Notes: generated by a model from the sequence alone, not told the origin. Numbered from the stretch's first letter, positions 1 to 11,369 are shown. The stretch is 64,000 bases of DNA from Pseudomonadota bacterium (GCA_022360315.1 JAKSDA010000002.1:62001-126000), one strand, 5' to 3'. Numbers and translations: made by a program.

Positions 1-1
1 G

Positions 2-1513
2 AAGCTGTGCCAGTCCGGTTTGCAAGCAGCGGTGGGCACAGTCAAGGGGTCGATCACGGTCGGCGGCTCGATCTTCGGCATGGGCAGCGACCTCGGCCCG
101 GCGCTTCTGGCCGTCGGATACATCGTCGGGATCAACATCGCGACCCTGGTATTTGCCGGCGGGCTGATCTCCTGGCTCCTGGGCATCCCGATCTACATGG
201 CTGTGGCCGATCCCGAGGCGCTGGCCGCACTCATCGGCAGCGACGCCAGCGGCCAGGCGCTCACTGGCTACGACGCGGCCCACCAGGTGTGGAGTCAGCA
301 AATTCGATACATGGGCGTGGGTGCCATGGCGACCGGCGGCCTGTGGGCACTCCTGTCCCTGATCAAACCCATTCGCGACGGCGTTCGATCGTCTCTCGAA
401 GCCGTGCGCAAGGCCAGGAGCGGCGCTGCTGACGGGGTGCCGCGCACCGAACGCGACACTCCGATCAATCTGGTTGTAGTGACCACACTGGCTCTGGCCA
501 TCCCGCTTTTTGTGGTGTTTCTCTACGTGATCGATCGCGAGGCCATGGGCATATCGAGCGGCCTTTACGCGGCCACCATCGGGTTTGCTGTCCTCTTCTC
601 TCTGATCGCGGGGTTTTTGTTCTCGTCGGTTGCCGGGTATATGGCCGGTCTGGTCGGCTCGTCCAACAATCCGATTTCGGGCGTTACGATCGCCACGATT
701 CTGGCCGTATCGGCCCTGCTGCTGGTCATTTTGGGCTCTCAGATCGATTTTGCTGTGGACCCGGCCAAGGCCAAGATCGCCGCAGCTGCAGCCATTTTGG
801 TCGGGGGGGTGGTGTGCTGTGCGGCGGCCATGGCTGGCGATAACCTGCAGGACCTCAAAGCCGGTCAGATCGTGGGCGCCACCCCGGTCAAGCAGCAGAT
901 CATGCAGATCGTCGGTGTCGCGGCTGCGGCTGTGGTCATCGCCCCGGTACTGCAGCTTTTGTTCTCGGCCTATGGGCTCGGCGAGGTGTTGCCGCGCGAG
1001 GGCATGAACCCGAGCGAAGCACTCAATGCGCCCCAGGCCACGCTGATGAGCTCGGTGGCCGAAGGTGTTCTCTTGCGCAACCTGCCGTGGAACATGATCG
1101 GGATCGGCGCACTCATTGCCGTCGCCATCATCGCAGTCGATAAGTGGCTGGAGTTCAAACAACACTCATTCCGCGCTCCGGTTCTGGCCGTGGCCGTGGG
1201 CATTTATTTGCCGCTCGAGTTGTCAGTGCCCATCTTTGTCGGTGGCATGGTCGCCCTGCTGGCCAGTCGGACCCTGGCGGCGCGAGGCGCCTCCGACGAA
1301 CGGCGCGCGATCTCTGGCCAGCGGGGTCTGCTCTTTGCGTCGGGTCTGATCACCGGCGAGGCACTGGTGGGAATCTTGCTGGCCATTCCGTTTGCCGCGT
1401 TCCAGAGCACTGCGATCATGGCTCTGCCCGTCCCCGCGGTAGCCGCACAGATCATCGGTGTTGCGGCTTTTGTCGGCTTTGTGCTGTGGCTCTATCGGGT
1501 CGTAGCTCGTTGA
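2..1513 (+). CDS. OPT-family oligopeptide transporter, 3' part
   Basis: The frame is open at the left edge, so the N-terminus lies outside the window. A TTG at position 20 is only an internal codon. About 500 residues are visible, nearly all hydrophobic, with some ten or more membrane segments separated by short polar loops. Motifs typical of the OPT (oligopeptide transporter) family can be seen: an SSNNPISG segment near residue 220 and an AGDNLQDLKAG loop near residue 280. Family members usually have 600 or more residues, which fits a missing N-terminal fifth. The expected role is proton-coupled uptake of peptides or metal chelates across the inner membrane. The substrate cannot be told. The next gene lies about 200 bases downstream and is unrelated, so this looks like the last gene of its unit. 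Confidence 0.88.
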   Translation, partial: KLCQSGLQAAVGTVKGSITVGGSIFGMGSDLGPALLAVGYIVGINIATLVFAGGLISWLLGIPIYMAVADPEALAALIGSDASGQALTGYDAAHQVWSQQIRYMGVGAMATGGLWALLSLIKPIRDGVRSSLEAVRKARSGAADGVPRTERDTPINLVVVTTLALAIPLFVVFLYVIDREAMGISSGLYAATIGFAVLFSLIAGFLFSSVAGYMAGLVGSSNNPISGVTIATILAVSALLLVILGSQIDFAVDPAKAKIAAAAAILVGGVVCCAAAMAGDNLQDLKAGQIVGATPVKQQIMQIVGVAAAAVVIAPVLQLLFSAYGLGEVLPREGMNPSEALNAPQATLMSSVAEGVLLRNLPWNMIGIGALIAVAIIAVDKWLEFKQHSFRAPVLAVAVGIYLPLELSVPIFVGGMVALLASRTLAARGASDERRAISGQRGLLFASGLITGEALVGILLAIPFAAFQSTAIMALPVPAVAAQIIGVAAFVGFVLWLYRVVAR

Positions 1514-1711
1514 CGCACCGTTTCAATGATCCGCGCCACAGCAAGGTCTGGGCGCGGGGACGAGACTTGCAATTCATGGTCCGTGCACTCCCGCTGGCAC
1601 AGTGAATCGTGTACTCTCCGTCCGTGTGAGGCCGTGATCGCGAGGCCTGTGATTTGGTTGGGCGAAAGAAGCGTCGCCCAGCAGACTGAATTCGAATTTG
1701 GAGGAACAATC

Positions 1712-2662
1712 ATGCGTAGATTCGAGATGTTGTTTTTGTCTCTGGCGTTTGTGCTGGTCCCACTCGCGGGGTGCGATGATGATGATGCGGCATCTGATGG
1801 CGACGCCTCGACAGACCCCACGGTGTACCAGGCTCTGGGCGAGGAAGCGGGTATCCGGGCGGTGGTTGAGGACTTTGTCGCCGAGGTGCTCAACGACAAC
1901 CGGATCAACGGCTATTTCTTGAACCAGGATGCGATCAGCGGAACCAAACTGATCGACTGTCTGGTCCTCCAGATCGGCGATGCGACCGGCGGGCCCCAGG
2001 ATTACGACGCCGATGACTCTGGGTGCCGCAGCATGAAAGAAAGTCACGAGGGACTGGGCATCTCCAAGCAGGATTTCGACGCCATGATCGAAGACCTGGT
2101 CAAGGTGTTTCGGGCCAAAGACGTAAATCCGACCTATGTCAACGCCGTGGTCGACATTGTCAGCAGGACCGAGGGCGATATTGTCGAGGATGCGGACAAC
2201 AACAAGACGATCTATCAGCGGCTGGGCGCCAAGCCGGGCATCGTTGCGGTGATCGACAATCTGGTCGACGTCGTCATCCCGGCTGATACGGTGATCAACG
2301 GCTTCTTTGCCGGGCTTTCGGCGGCGCAGGCAGCTCGACTCAAGACCTGCCTGGTCCGCCAGGTTTGCGGGGCCACGGGCGGTCCGTGCGAGTACGGCAA
2401 GGAAGTGGCTCATCCCTCCGAGCCCGGCGTGGCTGCCGACAATGTCTGCAAGGACATGATGGCCGCTCACGACCCGGTCAATGCAGCGGATCCGAAGATC
2501 ACCAAGGAGGACTTCGACGCCCTGGTCACCGACGTGGCAAGCGCGCTCGACAACGTATTGGACCCAGATGCATCCGCCGAGGATAAGAACGCCATCGCCA
2601 CCGTGCTCGACGCCATGTGCGCGATGATCGTCGATGGTGCCACCGGCTGTTCGACATTGTAG
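1712..2662 (+). CDS. Lipoprotein with two tandem truncated-haemoglobin-like domains
   Basis: The ATG at 1712 is chosen because a GGAGG-like site precedes it and the protein then begins with a lipoprotein signal peptide ending in PLAGC (Cys21), followed by an acidic linker. Two copies of a group 1 truncated globin-like domain follow, roughly residues 37-135 and 167-285. Each begins with a YQxLG-type motif (YQALG, YQRLG), has an INGYF or INGFF segment, an ATGGP loop, and a His in the proximal position (His112 in SHEGLG, His253 in AAHD). Each copy also has extra cysteines (83/105 and 213/219/226/246) that could form disulfides outside the cytoplasm. Single-domain relatives as lipoproteins are known from myxobacteria. 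Haem or gas binding in the periplasm or at the outer membrane is inferred. The second copy has an insert between the Cys-rich loop and the proximal His. Confidence 0.8.
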   Translation: MRRFEMLFLSLAFVLVPLAGCDDDDAASDGDASTDPTVYQALGEEAGIRAVVEDFVAEVLNDNRINGYFLNQDAISGTKLIDCLVLQIGDATGGPQDYDADDSGCRSMKESHEGLGISKQDFDAMIEDLVKVFRAKDVNPTYVNAVVDIVSRTEGDIVEDADNNKTIYQRLGAKPGIVAVIDNLVDVVIPADTVINGFFAGLSAAQAARLKTCLVRQVCGATGGPCEYGKEVAHPSEPGVAADNVCKDMMAAHDPVNAADPKITKEDFDALVTDVASALDNVLDPDASAEDKNAIATVLDAMCAMIVDGATGCSTL

Positions 2663-2714
2663 CGGGCTGAATTTTCGGTACGCAACCGCGTGATCGATAC
2701 GATGGTTGATTAGG

Positions 2715-3653
2715 ATGGCGAGTTCGCGTATTCCGAGTTCCATTGCTCTGGCCCTGGTCGTGGCCGTGACCGGGTGTCGCGGCCCGACCGATTCATCAAC
2801 CGGTGACCAGACCCGGGCACAGAGTGCCCGGCCAGGTGCGGCTGAGCGCAAAGCCGGGCCAGCTCGCGCCAGGTCGCGCAAGCCGACCTGGGACCAGAGC
2901 AGGCCCACAGCGCCGAGTCGCGACGGCCTGGGTGTGGCCGTGGGCACGACTGCTCTCGATCAGATCAAGGCGCATACCGCTGCCCTGGGCATGAACTGCC
3001 GCGACGCCTCGCCAGCGACCCTGGTCAAACAGCTCAAGCAGGCCCGCAAGGCCAAGATGGAGGCCAAGTTGCGCGCCGAGGGCAAATCGACCGACGCCAT
3101 TTCCAGCGCGTCGTGGAATCGGCAGACTGCCCACGAGCGGGTCACGCAGATCCGCTGGTCGTGCCAGGATATCAAGAGCAACATGCTGACCGACATGTCG
3201 CGACCGACCAGTTCAGGCCGGGTTCTGTTCGTTCTCGACAGCCCCGGTCACGCCGTGCGGCACGTGTCCTACAGCCGCAGGCACCAGAGCAGTCGGGCCG
3301 CGCTCGAGGATATACTCACCACCAGCGCTGGCTACCACAAGCGGTTCGGACCGCCGCACGTGGCCACGGGCGACCTTCCCGACCAGGCTGCCGAGTCGTT
3401 CGAGTTTGCTCGCATGGAGCCGATCGTGCGCGAGTGGCAATACGGCGATCTTCGCATCAAAGTCGACGCGTTCACCGTCACCGGCCAGACGGTTCGCATC
3501 TACGAAATGGTCGAGGTGCCCGCTGGCATCGACATGGCTCCGCTGGCCGATCGAGCACAGGCGAACCCGGGTTCGGTCGCGCGCCCGGCTGCCTCGCCCG
3601 CCCAGGCGACCGGAGCACCGGGCCGCGGCCCGGCTTCTGCGTCGGCGCGGTAA
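2715..3653 (+). CDS. Unknown lipoprotein
   Basis: The product has about 312 residues. The ATG at 2715 gives a short signal peptide ending in VAVTGC, a lipobox, so the mature protein should be a lipoprotein. A TTG at 2706 is an alternative start, and neither has a strong ribosome site. After a Ser/Pro/Arg-rich linker (about residues 22-70) comes a charged region (residues 80-270) with no recognised family motif, and then a Pro/Ala-rich tail. The gene follows the globin lipoprotein by about 50 bases and precedes the kinase by about 75 bases, so the three might be co-transcribed. Function is unknown. Confidence 0.65.
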   Translation: MASSRIPSSIALALVVAVTGCRGPTDSSTGDQTRAQSARPGAAERKAGPARARSRKPTWDQSRPTAPSRDGLGVAVGTTALDQIKAHTAALGMNCRDASPATLVKQLKQARKAKMEAKLRAEGKSTDAISSASWNRQTAHERVTQIRWSCQDIKSNMLTDMSRPTSSGRVLFVLDSPGHAVRHVSYSRRHQSSRAALEDILTTSAGYHKRFGPPHVATGDLPDQAAESFEFARMEPIVREWQYGDLRIKVDAFTVTGQTVRIYEMVEVPAGIDMAPLADRAQANPGSVARPAASPAQATGAPGRGPASASAR

Positions 3654-3728
3654 AACGCTGTTATTCAGCTGCTCGGTGCACGCAGGGGGCGTCATTCTCT
3701 TTTCTGGCGCCCGCTGGTGTGACATCAA

Positions 3729-6700
3729 TTGACTGTGGCATTCGCTGGTTCGATTCGCTTCGAGATTCTCGGCAAGCTCGGCGAGGGCGGTATGGGTATT
3801 GTGTACGAAGCGCGCGACCGTCAGCACAATATGAACGTGGCGCTAAAGACTCTGCGCCAGCTCGAGGCGACCAATCTGTATCGGTTCAAGCGCGAGTTTC
3901 GTGCGGTCAGCGATCTCAGCCACCCCAATATCGTGTCGCTATACGAACTCGTGGCCCACGACGGCCAGTGGTTCTTCACCATGGAGGTGGTGCGCGGTGG
4001 AACGATCATTGACTACGTGCGCTCAGGACCCGGCCGGCAGGTCGACACGATCACGCCATCGGAAATGCGGCTGGCCGCGCATGGTGGAGATACTGGCATC
4101 AACGCGGTTGTGATGACAGCCGCATCTGCTGCCAAGGCCGATGTTCGCGACCGCGACGATGACGCCGACGCGGACATTCCCCATCTGACCAATATCGCCG
4201 ACGTGCGCCGGGTCCGTCGCAGCTTCGGCCAGCTGGCCCAGGCACTCCACGCTCTGCACCAGAACGGCCTGGTGCACCGCGACCTCAAGCCGTCCAATGT
4301 CCGGGTCACCGAGCGGGGTCGGGTGGTTCTGATGGACTTTGGCATCGTGGCCGAGCGGAGCCAATCCAGCACCCACAAGCGCGCGACCCACACAGCTGGC
4401 ACTCCGGCGTACATGGCACCCGAGCAGGCCACCGGTGAAGCGCCCAACGCCGAGGCCGATTGGTACGCCTTTGGTGTGTTGCTGTATTTTGCTCTGGCCG
4501 GCCGCCTGCCCTACGACGGCAGGCCGCGCGAGATTCTGTGGGCCAAGCTGCGCCGGCCACCGCCGCCTCTGGCCAGCCTGGTCCGCGGTGTGCCCGACGA
4601 CCTCGCCGAACTGTGCCGCGATCTTCTGCATCGCAAGCCACAGCTCCGGCCCGAGCCGAGCGAGATCTTGCACGCCCTCGGCGCCACCGAATCGGGCTAC
4701 TCGCGGCAGATCCCCGAGGTCTTTGTCGGCCGTGACGAACAGCTCAGCGAATTGCACGACGCCTATGCCGTGACCGCTGCCGGGCAGGCGGTGACCGTGT
4801 TCGTTACCGGCGCGTCGGGCATGGGCAAGTCGACGTTGATCCGGCGCTTTTTGACCCAGCTCGAGGCCGGTGTCGAGCTGGCGATGGGGCCGCTGGTCCT
4901 GTCGGGGCGGTGTCACGCCCGGGAAAGTTTGCCGTACAACGCGTTTGACGGCGTTCTCGACGGGATCACCCAAGTGCTTCTCGGCATGGCCGAGGCCGAC
5001 GTATCGGCCCTGCTGCCCCCGGACATCGCGCTGCTCGCCCGTCTCTTTCCAATTCTGCACCGCTTGCCACAGCTCGGCGTCGACTCCGAGGGGGTGTCGC
5101 CAAAGGGTGGGGGCGGGGGCGAGAACGAGCACGACGAGCCCGGGGCGATCGGCGCTGATGACGACGCGGAGCCAACCGTCCAGGCCAGACCGCGGACCAG
5201 TGTCCGGCGGCATGGACGGCCGAACAGTGACAGTGGTGCCAATCCGCGCGAACTTCGCTCACGCGCCAGCGCGGCCTTGAAGGCCCTTGTCGGCGTACTG
5301 GCCGAGCGTCGCCCGGTGGTCATTTTTCTCGACGACCTGCAGTGGGCCGACCGAGGCAGTCTCGAACTCCTGGCCGATATCGTCGACCGGGACACGCGGG
5401 TTTTGGTCGTGGCAGCGCAGCGCCCCGAAGGTCCGGGCAGCGGGATCTGGAAGGCGATGCAGCTCATCTCGGCCAAGACCGAGTGCCGGCACCTGTCCAT
5501 CGGGCCGCTATCGGCGGTGCAGCGGCGAGAACTGATCGATCGCCTGGCCGGGGAACAGGGCCGCGAGTGGGGCGGAGGCGAGCAGCTCGCGGCGCTCGAC
5601 AGTCAGGGCCTGTCCGAGCAGCTGTGCGATGGCTCTCTCGCCCATGATTCGGCCCCGCATTCCCGGCCCGGACCGCCCGCTCCCCCGATGCTCGACTCGA
5701 CCGATCGGCTGTGGGCCGAATCGGGCGGCTGTCCGCTGCTTTTGGTCGAGCTGTTCCGGGTTCTGGACGAGGTCGGTGTGCCGAGCGACCGTCGCCCGCT
5801 CAATCTCGAACAAGTCCTCTACTGGCGAATCGAGCGATTGCCCAACAACGCGCGCGACCTGCTCGAAGCCGTGGCGGTGGCCGGTGAGCCGACCCCGCTC
5901 TGGCTACTGTCCGAAGCGGCCCGGGTGTCGGCCGAACTCAGCCAGCGCGCTCTGACCTTGCTCTATACCAAGCGACTGATCCAGATCGTCAAGCCGGGGC
6001 CCGATCACTGGCTTATGACCTACCACGCGCGGGTCCGCGACACCGTACTCGGCCGCCTGCCGTCGGCCAGGCTCACCGCCATTCACCAGCACATTGCGCA
6101 GGCCCTGGAGCGGTGGGACCGGGCCACACTCAACGCCAGAGCCCGCCACTGGCGTGCTGCGGGCAATCGCGACAAAGCCCGGGCGTATCTGATTGCCGCG
6201 GCCGCAGAGGCCGAGGTCAAGCTGGCATTCGATCACGCAGCCGATCTCTACCGCGCCGCTCTCGAACTGGCCGATCCCGAGTCGAATTTGCTCGATCTCC
6301 TGCGCCGCCTGGGCAATGCTCTTCAGCTGGCCGGGGAGAGCTACGAGGCGGCGCAGATCTATCAGCAGGCGGCCCGGCGAGCCGAGGCCCGAAACCAGGC
6401 CGTCCAGGCCGCTGGCCTTGCCGGCGAGAGCAAGATCGCAGACGCCCGGGCTGAGACCTTACACCTCAAACAGCTGGCTGCCGACAATTGGCTGCGCAGC
6501 GGCCATATTCAGCGCGGCCTGGAATGTTTGACCGACGTGCTGACCGAACTCCGCGCGCCCTATGCGCGCACTCGGCTCGGTGCCATGGCGTCGGCGTTTT
6601 TGCAGCGCATTCGCCTGCGTCTGCGCGGCCTGGGCTACCGCACGCGCGCCGTCGACGCTCTTTCTCCCCACGATTTGGTGCGCATCGACACATTGTACGC

Positions 6701-7823
6701 GGCGGCTACGTCGCTCGGGCTGATCGACCATTTGCGCGGCAAAGTCCTGCAGAACCGACATGTCCTGGCCGCGCTTGAACTCGGCGAAGAGCGCCGCATC
6801 TGCCGCGCTCTGGCCATTGAATGCGTTTATCTGGGGGCGGCCGGAGGGCGTAAAACCCGGCGTGCCGACGTCCTGATCGGCGAGGTTTTATCCCTGGCCC
6901 AACGCATCGGCGATCCCTATCTCATCGGCATCGCGCTGCTGGCGCGCGGCACCGCGGAGTTCTACACCAGCCGCAGTCCCCAGGCTGTGTTGAACCTGCA
7001 GCAATGCGACGAGCTGTTGTCCCGGGCAAAACGAGCCGTCGAGTGGGAGCGAGCCACGGCGCGCTATATGCTCAGCCGCGCTCAGATCGCGATCGGAGAT
7101 TTTGCCGGTGCAGCGCGTACCGCCGAGCGCTACGCCCGCGACGCCGAGCGGCGCAACGACGTCTATGCTCGCACCATGTTCATGGCGCTGCCCGGGACCT
7201 GGTCACTTCTGCGCAGCGATCAGTGCGAGGAAGCCGAGCGAAAACTCGACACAGTGCTCGATGGCTGGCCCGACGATGGCTATTACGTGGCCAACTACGT
7301 CGAGGTGTGTTCGCGTGCCATGGTCGGGATTTACCGCGGCGAGGGTGCATCGATTGTGCAGCTTGTCGAGCGGGCTCTGCCGAATATACGCAAGACGCTG
7401 ATCATGCGGCATCCCTGGGTTAGGAGCGAGGTCTACACCCTGGTGGCGAGTGCGGCGCTGCACGCCGGTGATCTCGACCGGGCGGGCAGGGCGGTAGCCG
7501 TGGTTGGCCAGTGCAAGATGACCTTTATCGAGGGCGTGGCCGCGCTTTTGCGCGCATCTCTGGCCGCGCGGCGTGGCCGCGACGATCGCGCCCGTGCCGA
7601 ACTCGACACCGCGCTGGCCAGATTCGGCCCGGTTTCGGCCCGTCACATGGTCGCGGCTTGTCACATACGACTCGGACAGCTGCTCTCGGGTCGCCAGGGC
7701 GATGAGCTGATCGCCCGGGGGCGCGGGGTGCTGCGCGAGATTGGCGTGCGCGCGCCCGAGCGCATGCTCAACCTGCTCGCGCCCGGGTTCGGCGGAGATA
7801 GGCCTTTACGCCATCAAAAATAG
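3729..7823 (+). CDS. Ser/Thr protein kinase fused to AAA ATPase and TPR-like region
   Basis: This 1364-residue cytoplasmic regulator starts at TTG 3729 (GTG 3735 also possible); an in-frame TGA lies just upstream, so no earlier start exists. The N-terminal Hanks-type kinase has a GEGGMG glycine loop (residues 18-23), a catalytic HRDLKPSN near residue 185, DFG, and GTPAYMAPEQ. A polar insert of about 60 residues, rich in Asp and Ala, sits between the N-lobe and the catalytic loop. A STAND/AAA-type ATPase follows, with Walker A GASGMGKST near residue 362 and Walker B FLDDLQWAD near 530, broken by a Gly/Glu/Asp-rich low-complexity stretch. The rest is an alpha-helical TPR-like solenoid. The architecture is common in Myxococcota, where such kinases act as signal-integration scaffolds. 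Ligand and targets are unknown. Confidence 0.9.
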   Translation: MTVAFAGSIRFEILGKLGEGGMGIVYEARDRQHNMNVALKTLRQLEATNLYRFKREFRAVSDLSHPNIVSLYELVAHDGQWFFTMEVVRGGTIIDYVRSGPGRQVDTITPSEMRLAAHGGDTGINAVVMTAASAAKADVRDRDDDADADIPHLTNIADVRRVRRSFGQLAQALHALHQNGLVHRDLKPSNVRVTERGRVVLMDFGIVAERSQSSTHKRATHTAGTPAYMAPEQATGEAPNAEADWYAFGVLLYFALAGRLPYDGRPREILWAKLRRPPPPLASLVRGVPDDLAELCRDLLHRKPQLRPEPSEILHALGATESGYSRQIPEVFVGRDEQLSELHDAYAVTAAGQAVTVFVTGASGMGKSTLIRRFLTQLEAGVELAMGPLVLSGRCHARESLPYNAFDGVLDGITQVLLGMAEADVSALLPPDIALLARLFPILHRLPQLGVDSEGVSPKGGGGGENEHDEPGAIGADDDAEPTVQARPRTSVRRHGRPNSDSGANPRELRSRASAALKALVGVLAERRPVVIFLDDLQWADRGSLELLADIVDRDTRVLVVAAQRPEGPGSGIWKAMQLISAKTECRHLSIGPLSAVQRRELIDRLAGEQGREWGGGEQLAALDSQGLSEQLCDGSLAHDSAPHSRPGPPAPPMLDSTDRLWAESGGCPLLLVELFRVLDEVGVPSDRRPLNLEQVLYWRIERLPNNARDLLEAVAVAGEPTPLWLLSEAARVSAELSQRALTLLYTKRLIQIVKPGPDHWLMTYHARVRDTVLGRLPSARLTAIHQHIAQALERWDRATLNARARHWRAAGNRDKARAYLIAAAAEAEVKLAFDHAADLYRAALELADPESNLLDLLRRLGNALQLAGESYEAAQIYQQAARRAEARNQAVQAAGLAGESKIADARAETLHLKQLAADNWLRSGHIQRGLECLTDVLTELRAPYARTRLGAMASAFLQRIRLRLRGLGYRTRAVDALSPHDLVRIDTLYAAATSLGLIDHLRGKVLQNRHVLAALELGEERRICRALAIECVYLGAAGGRKTRRADVLIGEVLSLAQRIGDPYLIGIALLARGTAEFYTSRSPQAVLNLQQCDELLSRAKRAVEWERATARYMLSRAQIAIGDFAGAARTAERYARDAERRNDVYARTMFMALPGTWSLLRSDQCEEAERKLDTVLDGWPDDGYYVANYVEVCSRAMVGIYRGEGASIVQLVERALPNIRKTLIMRHPWVRSEVYTLVASAALHAGDLDRAGRAVAVVGQCKMTFIEGVAALLRASLAARRGRDDRARAELDTALARFGPVSARHMVAACHIRLGQLLSGRQGDELIARGRGVLREIGVRAPERMLNLLAPGFGGDRPLRHQK

Positions 7824-7856
7824 ACGTATCATCGCCAGCCCTGCCGGAGATACGTC

Positions 7857-9407
<1,551 letters not shown>

Positions 9408-9413
9408 TCTTGC

Positions 9414-10367
9414 CTAGCCCGGGCCAGCTCGGCGTTGCCCAGTGCCGGCGCTGGCATCGAGCAGACTCGATACGCTGCTTTTTGCTGTCTCGATGTCACC
9501 TTCGTATTTGAGTAGCAAATTGAGGGTGCGGGTCACGAGTTCATCACCCAGCGTCTCGGCCGAGAGTAGGACCAGGGCCCGAGCCCAATCGATGGTTTCC
9601 GAAATACTCGGGGTTTTTTTCAGATCGAGATTGCGCAGCCGTTGTACGAACTCGGCTACGCTGTGGGCCAACTCGCTCTCGATGCCCGGTACTCGTGTTG
9701 CCAGAATTTCAGCCTCGCGGTCAGGGCCGGGGTACGTCATGTAGAGATAGAGGCAGCGGCGCCGCAGCGCATCGGACAGCTCGCGAGTGTTGTTGGACGT
9801 GAGCACCACGATGGGGCGGTGGCGCGCAGTCATTGTGCCCAGTTCGGGAACCGTGACCTGGTATTCGGCCAGTACCTCGAGAAAGAACGCCTCGAGTTCG
9901 TCCTCGGCGCGATCGACTTCATCGATCAACAGTACCGCGGGCTTTTCAGCGCGAATCGCCTGAAGTAGCGGTCGTGGGGTGAGGAAGCGCTCGGAGAAAA
10001 ACGCGTCCTCGTGAGCAGCGATGCGATCCACCGCATCGCTCAACGTAGCTGCCCCGGCGACGACGTCGCCGATCTTGTCGCGCAACATCTGAGTGTAGAG
10101 CAGCTGCTTGGGATACATCCACTCATACAGAGTTTTGGCCTCGTCGAGCCCCTCGTAACACTGCAGACGTATCAGTTCGGCCGACATGGCGGCCGCGATG
10201 GCCTTGGCCAGCTCGGTTTTGCCCACCCCGGCCGGACCCTCGGCCAAGATCGGTTTGCCCAGGCAGCGGGCCAGGTACACTGTCGTGGCGACCGACGGGT
10301 CGGCAATATATCCAGTGGCGCGCAGCCCGGTTTGTACAGATTCAACATCTCGAAATAGGTCGTTCAC
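9414..10367 (-). CDS. MoxR-type AAA+ ATPase
   Basis: The 317-residue protein has a Walker A motif GPAGVGKTEL near residue 43, Walker B VLLIDEVDRAEDE near residue 148, and a sensor-1 type LTSNNTREL. These fit the MoxR branch of AAA+ ATPases, chaperone-like proteins that mature or insert metal centres into partner proteins, often ones with von Willebrand A domains. The start is GTG at 10367, which shares bases with the TGA stop of the upstream gene in a GTGA overlap, so the two are probably translationally coupled. No VWA-domain partner is visible in the window. The tail is Gly/Ala/Arg-rich. Confidence 0.88.
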   Translation of the reverse strand: MNDLFRDVESVQTGLRATGYIADPSVATTVYLARCLGKPILAEGPAGVGKTELAKAIAAAMSAELIRLQCYEGLDEAKTLYEWMYPKQLLYTQMLRDKIGDVVAGAATLSDAVDRIAAHEDAFFSERFLTPRPLLQAIRAEKPAVLLIDEVDRAEDELEAFFLEVLAEYQVTVPELGTMTARHRPIVVLTSNNTRELSDALRRRCLYLYMTYPGPDREAEILATRVPGIESELAHSVAEFVQRLRNLDLKKTPSISETIDWARALVLLSAETLGDELVTRTLNLLLKYEGDIETAKSSVSSLLDASAGTGQRRAGPG

Positions 10368-11089
10368 TCGGCATTCTCTCCACCAGTGGAGTCGTCGGAG
10401 CGGGCCCGTCCCGATCGGTCGCCGTCGGATCGCGCTTGCCCGGATCGGGATTGTCCCGACGAGTTGCTGGACCCGTCGGGTGGGAGCGACTCCGAGCTGT
10501 CGCGTTGGGAGCTGTCTCGATCCAGACGTATCGAGCGCAGCGCGTAGTCGAAAGCTCGCAGATGCTTGGCCCGGGTGCGCTGATCGGGCGCAGACAGAGT
10601 CAGCGAGTAGCCGATGCTGCCCGATACCAGGACAGCCTGGCGCAAAAAGGCCGTGCCGTTATCGCACTCGAGCCAATAGGCCCCGGTCCCGGCGTGGAGC
10701 TGCGGATTGCGGACACGAAAACCCAGTTCGATCAGCAGGGCCCGGGTCTTGTCCGCGTACTCACGAGAGGTCAGGCGACCGTGCAGCCTCTCGGCAGACA
10801 GAAGCATTCTGCCCGGCGGGCTCCGCCGGTGCATCCACAAGAGAATGCTCGAGTGCGACCGCTGCTCGTTCTCGCGGCTACACGCGTCTCCGCTGGCCTT
10901 CACACAGATCGCTGCGTATGATTTTTGCTCGCTCATCCGCCAGCTGGCCGGCGCCGAAATGCGAATGTTCCACAGCTCATCGGAGACAAAGCGGTCGCCG
11001 TCGACCTCTGCATGCGCCACCGGACCACCTGGCCCGGCCGCGAGCACAACCGCAAATAAGAGCACGGCGTAGAGCCCGACAAGCTTCAC
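10364..11089 (-). CDS. Exported protein of unknown function, coupled to MoxR
   Basis: The 241-residue product starts at GTG 11089 and has a clear Sec signal peptide (hydrophobic core about residues 5-20, cleavage likely after AHA). The mature part has a SAPASWRM-type segment seen in PsbP-like or serine-protease-inhibitor-like secreted proteins, but the match is too weak for a family name. Three cysteines occur in the mature domain. The last 50 residues are Ser/Asp/Arg/Gly-rich and disordered. Its stop overlaps the start of the MoxR gene by four bases, so the two genes form a transcription unit. Confidence 0.75.
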   Translation of the reverse strand: MKLVGLYAVLLFAVVLAAGPGGPVAHAEVDGDRFVSDELWNIRISAPASWRMSEQKSYAAICVKASGDACSRENEQRSHSSILLWMHRRSPPGRMLLSAERLHGRLTSREYADKTRALLIELGFRVRNPQLHAGTGAYWLECDNGTAFLRQAVLVSGSIGYSLTLSAPDQRTRAKHLRAFDYALRSIRLDRDSSQRDSSESLPPDGSSNSSGQSRSGQARSDGDRSGRARSDDSTGGENAE

Positions 11090-11101
11090 CCGCCAAACGT
11101 A

Positions 11102-11218
11102 CTACAGATTCGAGCTCTCTGCCTGAGCGACCAATCCGGATGGGTCACGCAGGTCAACTATGCTCCCTCCTCGACGCCTTGCCCTCAATTCGAGGCCCTC
11201 CAACTCACTCCGCTTCAT
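11102..11218 (-). CDS. Possible 38-residue leader ORF
   Basis: A short frame starting at ATG 11218 with a GGAAGTGAG ribosome-site-like sequence upstream ends 12 bases before the exported protein. It is charged, has no hydrophobic segment and no known match. It could be an upstream ORF or chance. It is listed only because its position and ribosome site are suggestive. Confidence 0.2.
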   Translation of the reverse strand: MKRSELEGLELRARRRGGSIVDLRDPSGLVAQAESSNL

Positions 11219-11339
11219 CGTCTCACTTCCTGCACGTCGCGCAGACTCCCCGTATCTCCGCGATACCTCCGACCTGAACAGACCCACTTTACTGAACAAA
11301 ATAGCAGTCAAATAATCGAATCTATTTACGTTAGTATTA

Positions 11340-11369
11340 TTGACGAGTTTATATTCATGCGATTACAGT
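11340..11369 (+). promoter_or_regulatory. Candidate sigma-70-like promoter in AT-rich stretch
   Basis: Within a locally AT-rich patch (about 11290-11400) lies TTGACG (11340-11345), an 18-base spacer and TACAGT (11364-11369). It points toward the MerR-like gene, whose start is about 165 bases downstream, so a long 5' leader is implied if it is used. Apart from this, 11219-11535 shows nothing recognisable. Confidence 0.25.

Noticed and set aside
1574..2947. 457-residue minus-strand frame over the globin lipoprotein
   Set aside because: Antisense shadow; the plus strand has signal peptide, repeats and motifs.
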